The notes under the pieces are model-generated. The model was not told where the DNA came from, made no database searches, and saw only the letters and a list, made by a program, of their open reading frames with translations. DNA of 8,769 bases, taken from Bacteroidota bacterium. Its GTDB lineage: Bacteria > Bacteroidota > Bacteroidia > Chitinophagales > Chitinophagaceae. The first letter of the stretch is position 1. The number at the start of each line of letters is the position of its first letter. A program made the translations under genes and the position numbers. Below are positions 1-5,938 of this stretch, piece after piece. The DNA is taken from contig CANHNT010000068.1 of assembly GCA_947461985.1 (NCBI GenBank), positions 1-8,769 on the forward strand. The letters are read 5' to 3'.

Positions 1-1448
1 CTGCTGGTTTAAGTACAACTAAAGTTCAAAATGCATTGAACATGGGTAACTATGGTTCAATTGTATTAACTGCAATTGCTTGTTTCTTTTTAACTAAATA
101 TATTTTACCAGAAACCATGACATTACGTGGTTTTGAATTTACTTCTACGCAAGTTTTCTATTCTATTTTAGTAGGATTAGTTGTAGGAACCTTAATGAGC
201 ATCATTACAGAATATTATACAGCAATGGGTAAACGCCCTGTTATGACGATCGTTCGTCAATCAGCTACAGGACATGCTACGAACATCATTGGTGGTTTGG
301 CAATGGGTATGGAATCAACATTTTTACCAATGTTAGTATTAGCAGGTGGAATTTATGGTTCTTATTATTTTGCTGGTTTATATGGTGTGGCAATTGCTGC
401 AGCAGGTATGATGGCTACAACGGCTATGCAATTAGCAATTGATGCTTTTGGTCCAATTGCAGATAATGCAGGGGGTATTGCCGAAATGAGTGAATTGCCA
501 GCTGACGTTCGTGAAAAAACAGATATTTTAGATGCTGTTGGAAACACAACTGCCGCTACTGGTAAAGGATTCGCTATTGCTTCTGCTGCTTTAACAGCAT
601 TGGCATTGTTTGCTGCTTTTGTTGGTATTGCTGGTATTGATGGAATTGATATTTACAGAGCGGATGTTTTAGCAGGTTTATTTGTTGGTGCTATGATACC
701 ATTCATCTTCTCTTCATTGGCAATTCGTGCTGTGGGTGAAGCGGCTATGGCTATGGTTGAAGAAGTTCGTCGTCAGTTCCGTGAAATTCCAGGAATTATG
801 GAAGGAACCGGAAAACCTGAATATGATAAATGCGTAGCAATTTCTACAGATGCATCTATCAAAAAAATGATGTTACCAGGTGCGATTGCGATTGTATCTC
901 CATTAATTATTGGGTTTTTATTAGGACCAGAAGTATTAGGAGGTTTCTTAGCTGGTGCTACCGTAAGTGGTGTATTGATGGGAATGTTTCAAAACAATGC
1001 AGGAGGAGCTTGGGACAATGCTAAAAAATCATTTGAAAAAGGAGTAGAAATTAATGGTAAAATGGAGTACAAAAAATCAGAACCACACAAAGCATCTGTA
1101 ACAGGTGATACCGTAGGAGATCCATTTAAAGATACTTCTGGACCCTCAATGAATATCTTGATTAAATTAATGTCCATTGTTTCTTTAGTGATTGCACCTA
1201 CATTAAGTGGCATGTTTGCAGTGGATATTCAACAACATAGAATTGAAAAAATTGCTACTATGCAAGCTGCCTGTGAAAAAGCAGGATGTGAAAAAGGAAG
1301 TGCTTGTTGTACTCCTGATTCAAAAGAAATGGATTGTGCAAAAGAATGTGAAGGAACATGTGATAAAGCAATATGTGAAAAACCTTGTTGTGCAAATGCA
1401 AGAAAAAGTACACCTCTAGTAAATGACACTTTGCAACAAAATCAGTAA
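1..1448 (+). CDS. hppA: Membrane-bound K+-dependent ion-translocating pyrophosphatase, C-terminal part (5' end outside window)
   Basis: Couples hydrolysis of pyrophosphate to pumping of H+ (or Na+) across the inner membrane. The reading frame is open from base 3, so the TTG at 36 is an internal Leu codon and not the start. 481 codons are visible; the family usually has about 700-800 residues, so roughly the first third is missing. Seen: many hydrophobic helices; the substrate-site motif DNAGGIAEM (bases 462-488); GNTTAATGKG (540-569); and the closing motif GDTVGDPFKDTSGPS followed by a last hydrophobic helix. In GNTTAATGKG the first Ala and the Gly are the residues known to mark K+-dependent enzymes (K+-independent ones carry Lys and usually Thr there). 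The glutamate in helix 6 that helps separate H+ from Na+ pumps lies upstream of the window, so the ion cannot be assigned. After the last helix comes an odd tail with ten cysteines. Family assignment is firm; the tail's role is unknown. Confidence 0.96.
   Translation, partial: AGLSTTKVQNALNMGNYGSIVLTAIACFFLTKYILPETMTLRGFEFTSTQVFYSILVGLVVGTLMSIITEYYTAMGKRPVMTIVRQSATGHATNIIGGLAMGMESTFLPMLVLAGGIYGSYYFAGLYGVAIAAAGMMATTAMQLAIDAFGPIADNAGGIAEMSELPADVREKTDILDAVGNTTAATGKGFAIASAALTALALFAAFVGIAGIDGIDIYRADVLAGLFVGAMIPFIFSSLAIRAVGEAAMAMVEEVRRQFREIPGIMEGTGKPEYDKCVAISTDASIKKMMLPGAIAIVSPLIIGFLLGPEVLGGFLAGATVSGVLMGMFQNNAGGAWDNAKKSFEKGVEINGKMEYKKSEPHKASVTGDTVGDPFKDTSGPSMNILIKLMSIVSLVIAPTLSGMFAVDIQQHRIEKIATMQAACEKAGCEKGSACCTPDSKEMDCAKECEGTCDKAICEKPCCANARKSTPLVNDTLQQNQ
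1272..1391 (+). repeat. Cys-rich C-terminal tail of the pyrophosphatase with a degenerate internal duplication
   Basis: Forty codons with ten Cys, no other part of the visible protein being like it. Two similar blocks, CEKAGCEKGSACC (1272-1310) and CDKAICEKPCC (1359-1391), flank a middle piece CAKECEGTC. The blocks also resemble each other at the DNA level, which suggests a local duplication. Solved membrane pyrophosphatases have their C-terminus on the extracytoplasmic side, so the tail is inferred to lie in the periplasm. Metal binding or disulfide formation are possible roles but neither is shown. Confidence 0.7.
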
Positions 1449-1532
1449 AGAAAAAGATTATTTTAATTTGACGAAATTACGGGTATAAAATTGAGTCTTC
1501 GTTTTATGGAACAAGCTGATTAAATATCAATT

Positions 1533-1565
1533 AAAAAACTGCACCAGCAACGGTGCAGTTTTTTT
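1533..1565 (+). terminator. Rho-independent terminator after the pyrophosphatase gene
   Basis: A GC-rich core CTGCACC (1539-1545) pairs with GGTGCAG (1552-1558) around a six-base loop AGCAAC. Flanking A and T runs extend the stem to 13 pairs, and the T run to 1565 forms the release tract. It lies 84 bases after the hppA stop. The A run on the left means it could also work on the other strand, but no gene there needs it. Confidence 0.9.
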
Positions 1566-1591
1566 GTTAAATAGTTATTAAGATTAATTTT

Positions 1592-1622
1592 TTGTTATTA
1601 TTTAAATTTTGTATTAAATTTA
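1592..1622 (+). promoter_or_regulatory. Possible Bacteroidota-type promoter for the GEVED/T9SS protein
   Basis: TTG (1592-1594) is followed after 20 bases by TAAATTTA (1615-1622), one base off the Bacteroidota -7 consensus TAnnTTTG, at a spacing usual for the -33 element. Transcription would start near 1628, about 15 bases before the ATG at 1643. The region is very AT-rich, so chance matches are likely. Confidence 0.35.
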
Positions 1623-1642
1623 CTTCTTTAAATATAGTTAAC

Positions 1643-4600
1643 ATGATCAAAAAAATATCCTTACTCATATTTCTTGCGCTTTCTGTAATGAAAGTAAATG
1701 CCCAAACCTATTGTATTCCCAATTATAATCATCCTGGGGGTTTAGCGTTTGGATGTTCTGATCCTAATGGTGGAGATGTAATTAATAATTTTTCAACCAC
1801 AGGAGGTTTAACTAATATAACAAACAATGGAACTGGTTGTAATGGAGATTACACCTATTTTAGTTCAATGGGTGCTTCACAAATTCAGGGTTTAACTGTG
1901 AATTTATCTATGCAATGTGGACCTACTTATGCCGAAGGTTTTAGAGTTTGGATAGATTATAACAATGATGGAGATTTTCAAGATTTAAATGAAGCCGTAT
2001 TTGTTTCTACTGCTGCAACACTAGCAGTGCAAACTGCTACAATTACAGTGCCTGCAACAGCAACACCTGGTCTAAAAAGAATGCGTGTATTGTGCAGATT
2101 TAGTAATGTTCCTTTAATTACAGATGATTGTAACCAAGCAATGACTTACGGTGAATGTGAAGATTATAATTTTACAGTTATATCCAATACTCCTTGTACC
2201 GGAACTCCAACTGCAGGAACACTTGTAGCCTCTAGTTTAACACCTTGTTTCGGTAGCACTACTAGTTTTTCTATAACAGGTGTCCCTCAATTATCAGGCT
2301 TAGTTTATGAGTGGCAACGTGCAAATAGTTGTACAGTTCCAGTGTGGCAAACCGTTTCTGGTCCTTCATCAAGTTCAGTTTACTCTGCAGTAGTACCAGG
2401 GACAAAAGCATATAGATGTATTGTTACCTGTGTTTCTAGTGGATTTTCAAGTACGACTGCCCCAATTTGTGTCACGTCTCAAGCTTGGAGTCCAATTGGA
2501 AATTGTTGGTGTACACCAACCTATTCTGTTGCTGATACTGCTCAAAAAATAGCGAATGTAAAATTAGCTAACCTTAATAAAAATTCAGCTTCAGCAGGAA
2601 ACCCTGCCCCATATTATGTAGACTATACTTCTGATCAATTAAATTCACTATTACCGATTCCCATAGTTTATGCAGGTATCCCTACGAATATTTCTGTTAC
2701 CAATGGATCATCTGCTGATCAATATTCTGGAGTTTGGATGGATTATAACCATAATGGACAATACGATACTACTGAATATGCTACAACTGGTGCAAATGCA
2801 GGAGCGAATGGAGTATCAGTCATTACATTTGTAACGCCTACTGTTGCACCCAATTTAATTTCTACACCTAATGGAATAACAAGAATGAGGGTTAGAGGAG
2901 GGGAAACAGTTCAGAACACGAAATTTCAACCCTGTGGAAACACAAATTCAGCAAAAGGTGAAGCAGAAGATTATTTAGTAGATATTTATGCTCCTAAACC
3001 TGCTGATCCAGCAGTAGTTTCAATGAATGTTCCTTTGGGCAATTGTTTAAGTAATTGTGAATCAATCACAGTGGCTGTTCAAAATTATGGCTCTGCCAAC
3101 ATTTTAATCCTTTCAAACCCAATTAAAGTATTTTTAAAACTAAATAATACAATAGTTGATTCTCAGATTGTTACTTCGCCTAGTACACTAAGTCCGTTTG
3201 GAGGGAATACCGCTTTTGTAACTTTTCCATGTGTAAATATGTATGCAGGCGGAAACTATTTGATAAATACTTCAATTAAAATTGGCAATGCTGGAGGTGT
3301 GGTTAATGGTTACACTTCAAATGACTCCTTATCATTACCAATTTCAAAAATAAATTTCAGACCTGTTGTTACAGATTCATTAGAAGTTTGTCAAAATCAA
3401 ACGATAGGATTTGGACAAGGAATGACAGTAACTGGTTGTGGAAATTTAGTGAATGATTCTATTGAAATTGTATTTAATGTTAACCCTTGTATTGATAATG
3501 TTGGAGCCACAAATGGTGGAACCAGCCAAATAGTCCCGGGTGCTGCATGTGATAACATATTTGCATGCAATTTTGCGTCTGGTATTATTCCATCACTTCC
3601 AATAAACAATCCTAATTTTTCTTATGGTGAGTATACGGTAACTAATTATACCACATTATATCCAAATGAACCTCGTTTTATACTTTCGAGTGCTGCAAAC
3701 CCTACAAATTTTTCAAATATATACAACCCAGCACTTTTAGGATTTGGAGTTACTGGAAACATATATAATTTAGGGGTTAGCACAAATACAGGAACTACAG
3801 CTTCGCCAATTTATAAATATACAAGAAGAATAAATCCGGCAACAATAGGTCAGATTTTTGCTCCTAATAATGCTAACGCTGGTAATCCAATTAATGTAGG
3901 CTATTGGGAATCTTTTAATGATAATTTTTCTGCTTCAGATATTGTTCCAAATCAAGGTGGAGGAACTAAAGTAATTTTAAAAGTATATTACAGTTATGTG
4001 CCTACCAAAATCAACTGGTATGATAATGCAACAAGTAATACTTTGCTAGATACTTTAGTACCTTATAATCCACTTAGTATTTACAATGTCAATCCTACAG
4101 CACAATTAACGAATACATCAGTAGCTGGTACTTATACATTTTTTGCTACATGTGATGGCAATAATTGTAGAGCTCCTGTTAAAATGATAATACATCCTTT
4201 GCCTACTATTATTCAAGATACGCTTTCAAAGTGTGAAGATGCTCCTGGAAGTAACCAAGCGATATTTGATTTATGCTCAGTCAATGGTCCTGTAACAGGA
4301 TATGCATCAGGTGTAACATTAGGTTATTATTATGATCCAGCGACATTGAGCCAAATACAAACTTGTTTTGATACTACAAGTAGTGTATTTAGATTTGCAA
4401 AAGTTACTACCAATGCCAATGGATGTCTTTCCGTAGATTCTGTATTATTAAAAGTAAATGCGTTACCTAACTTCCCTGGAGGCGGAACGGGCTTACCACA
4501 ATTGTTTGGGAATGCATGTGCACCATCTTGTTTAGATGTAGCGAATTTAATATCGTTTGCAACGGTTCCATCAGGTTCAGATACCTTGTATTATGAAAAT

Positions 4601-5839
4601 GCAACATGCACTGTATTGCATCCTAATCCGCATGCAGTATGTACAACGGATACGGTTTGGATTGTGTTAAAAAGTGGAACCATACCAGCTTGTACCGATA
4701 CCGCAGTTGCTTATGTAGATATTACGCCAGCCTTAAATTTGATCGCAAATCAAACTGTATTTAATTATTCAACTTCTGGCACCGTGCCTTCAGTAGTGAA
4801 TCCACTAAATGATGGTCAGTATCAAATGTTTTATCAAACATCCGATTGTAGCAAAGTTGCCAGTGTACAAGATTTGCCCAATGGAGTTAGCCTAGGCTCA
4901 ACAATAGTGAACCAAGAAGTAAGTAGCAGCACCTTATCACATAATGGTCAACCCTATGTAAATAGAGTATATGAAATTATACCAAGTGTGCAAGACAGTG
5001 CAGAGATTTGCTTGCTTTATTTAGACGACGATATCAATATATACAATCAAGATGCACCGGGCTTTGGCTTTAATACTCCAATGACATCTGCTAACTTTAC
5101 GATTACACAAACCCACAATGGAAATGTAGATTCACCGAATCATACGTTTACGGTCATCCCACCATCTGCAATCCAATCAAGCTACGATCCTACAACTACG
5201 GTTTGGACCTTGTGCTTTAAAGTAGACAGTTTCTCTTATTTTTATTTACATACCCAAAATATTTCGAATGCTGCTTTGGCAATAAACCTTTTACGATTTA
5301 CGGGTAAACGAGTAGAGAACACCAGTGTTTTAAAATGGACAACATTAAGCGAACAAAACAATGCTTATTTTGAAATAGAACACAGCAAGGATGCTCGAAA
5401 CTTCACAGTTGTATCAGACAAACTAAACTCAAAAGCCAACAACGGCAATAGTAACACTGCATTAGAATATAGCTTTACGGATATGATACCAAATGAAGGC
5501 CATAATTATTATCGTTTAAAACAAACGGATAGAGACGGCAAAACAAGCAAGGCAAAAAATGTAGTGGATGTGTATTTTGGCAATGAAACGATGGTTACGA
5601 TGTATCCAAATCCTGCAAGTAGCGAATTAAATATTGATATCAATCTTGTAAAAGCTACCAACGCAAAAATGAAAATCATGGATGCGACAGGTCGTGTAGT
5701 GAAACAAATAGACATGAACTTAACTGCAGGCGGTAATCAAACGAAAGTTAGTTTAGCAGGTTTAACAGACGGCATGTACATGGTCACCATCACCAACGAC
5801 AAAGGCTTAAATTATTCACAAACCATTCGGAAGAATTAA
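1643..5839 (+). CDS. Large modular secreted protein with GEVED and Ig-like domains and a T9SS type A sorting domain
   Basis: Probably a cell-surface or secreted protein exported by Sec and then by the type IX system; no catalytic domain is recognised. I start at the ATG at 1643 because it gives a clean signal peptide (Lys-rich start, hydrophobic core, VNA|QT cut after residue 20); an in-frame start at 1592 would put 17 odd residues before it. Modules by residue: GEVED about 97-175 (ending GECEDY); Ig-like 185-280; GEVED 361-445 (GEAEDY); a CARDB-like beta domain 450-565; an unassigned stretch 570-785; Ig-like 788-855; a Cys-containing repeat module 853-945; unassigned 945-1095; a module 1100-1210 resembling those that often precede sorting regions (YVNRVYEI ... 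SFSYFYLHT); fibronectin-like 1213-1310 (LKWTTLSEQNNAYFEIEHS, YYRLKQTDRDG); sorting domain 1317-1398 (MYPNPASSELNIDI to the end). Each GEVED carries an acidic DYN-type loop like a Ca2+ site. It stands alone between terminators. The ligand is unknown; adhesion is a guess from architecture. Confidence 0.9.
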   Translation: MIKKISLLIFLALSVMKVNAQTYCIPNYNHPGGLAFGCSDPNGGDVINNFSTTGGLTNITNNGTGCNGDYTYFSSMGASQIQGLTVNLSMQCGPTYAEGFRVWIDYNNDGDFQDLNEAVFVSTAATLAVQTATITVPATATPGLKRMRVLCRFSNVPLITDDCNQAMTYGECEDYNFTVISNTPCTGTPTAGTLVASSLTPCFGSTTSFSITGVPQLSGLVYEWQRANSCTVPVWQTVSGPSSSSVYSAVVPGTKAYRCIVTCVSSGFSSTTAPICVTSQAWSPIGNCWCTPTYSVADTAQKIANVKLANLNKNSASAGNPAPYYVDYTSDQLNSLLPIPIVYAGIPTNISVTNGSSADQYSGVWMDYNHNGQYDTTEYATTGANAGANGVSVITFVTPTVAPNLISTPNGITRMRVRGGETVQNTKFQPCGNTNSAKGEAEDYLVDIYAPKPADPAVVSMNVPLGNCLSNCESITVAVQNYGSANILILSNPIKVFLKLNNTIVDSQIVTSPSTLSPFGGNTAFVTFPCVNMYAGGNYLINTSIKIGNAGGVVNGYTSNDSLSLPISKINFRPVVTDSLEVCQNQTIGFGQGMTVTGCGNLVNDSIEIVFNVNPCIDNVGATNGGTSQIVPGAACDNIFACNFASGIIPSLPINNPNFSYGEYTVTNYTTLYPNEPRFILSSAANPTNFSNIYNPALLGFGVTGNIYNLGVSTNTGTTASPIYKYTRRINPATIGQIFAPNNANAGNPINVGYWESFNDNFSASDIVPNQGGGTKVILKVYYSYVPTKINWYDNATSNTLLDTLVPYNPLSIYNVNPTAQLTNTSVAGTYTFFATCDGNNCRAPVKMIIHPLPTIIQDTLSKCEDAPGSNQAIFDLCSVNGPVTGYASGVTLGYYYDPATLSQIQTCFDTTSSVFRFAKVTTNANGCLSVDSVLLKVNALPNFPGGGTGLPQLFGNACAPSCLDVANLISFATVPSGSDTLYYENATCTVLHPNPHAVCTTDTVWIVLKSGTIPACTDTAVAYVDITPALNLIANQTVFNYSTSGTVPSVVNPLNDGQYQMFYQTSDCSKVASVQDLPNGVSLGSTIVNQEVSSSTLSHNGQPYVNRVYEIIPSVQDSAEICLLYLDDDINIYNQDAPGFGFNTPMTSANFTITQTHNGNVDSPNHTFTVIPPSAIQSSYDPTTTVWTLCFKVDSFSYFYLHTQNISNAALAINLLRFTGKRVENTSVLKWTTLSEQNNAYFEIEHSKDARNFTVVSDKLNSKANNGNSNTALEYSFTDMIPNEGHNYYRLKQTDRDGKTSKAKNVVDVYFGNETMVTMYPNPASSELNIDINLVKATNAKMKIMDATGRVVKQIDMNLTAGGNQTKVSLAGLTDGMYMVTITNDKGLNYSQTIRKN

Positions 5840-5861
5840 AAATTAAAAAAAGCAAATCAAT

Positions 5862-5895
5862 AAAAAAAGTCGTTTCATTTGAAACGACTTTTTTG
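5862..5895. terminator. Symmetric terminator shared by two convergent genes
   Basis: GTCGTTTC (5869-5876) pairs with GAAACGAC (5881-5888) around the loop ATTT, and A and T runs lengthen the stem to 14 pairs. With an A run on one side and a T run on the other, either transcript ends in a U tract. It lies 22 bases after the + strand stop and 44 bases beyond the - strand stop at 5939, and it is the only hairpin found in this gap, so it probably serves both genes. Confidence 0.88.
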
Positions 5896-5907
5896 TTTAT
5901 AAACGAA

Positions 5908-5922
5908 CGTAATTCGTAATTA
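5908..5922 (-). repeat. 15-base intergenic repeat, copy 1 (3' region of the barrel gene)
   Basis: CGTAATTCGTAATTA on the + strand, identical to 8617-8631. Within it the unit CGTAATT is present twice in a row, the second followed by A. Read with the - strand gene it lies between the stop codon at 5939 and the terminator. Confidence 0.6.
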
Positions 5923-5938
5923 GTTAAATCATGTATGC

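Noticed and set aside
36..38. TTG as the start of the pyrophosphatase gene
   Set aside because: The frame is open upstream to base 3 and encodes family-like sequence (AGLSTTKVQNAL), and the protein would lack about a third of its usual length. The codon is an internal Leu.
989..1429. Short frames overlapping the 3' part of the pyrophosphatase gene on both strands, including one in which the Cys tail region is read in another frame
   Set aside because: The main frame keeps the family motifs up to the last helix and continues without break into the tail; the others have no recognisable features.
1592..1642. In-frame N-terminal extension of the T9SS protein from base 1592
   Set aside because: The extra 17 residues would come before a complete signal peptide that starts at 1643, and they overlap the best promoter candidate.
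1643..5839. The T9SS protein as an enzyme (protease or glycosidase)
   Set aside because: No catalytic motif was seen; all recognised modules are structural or sorting modules.
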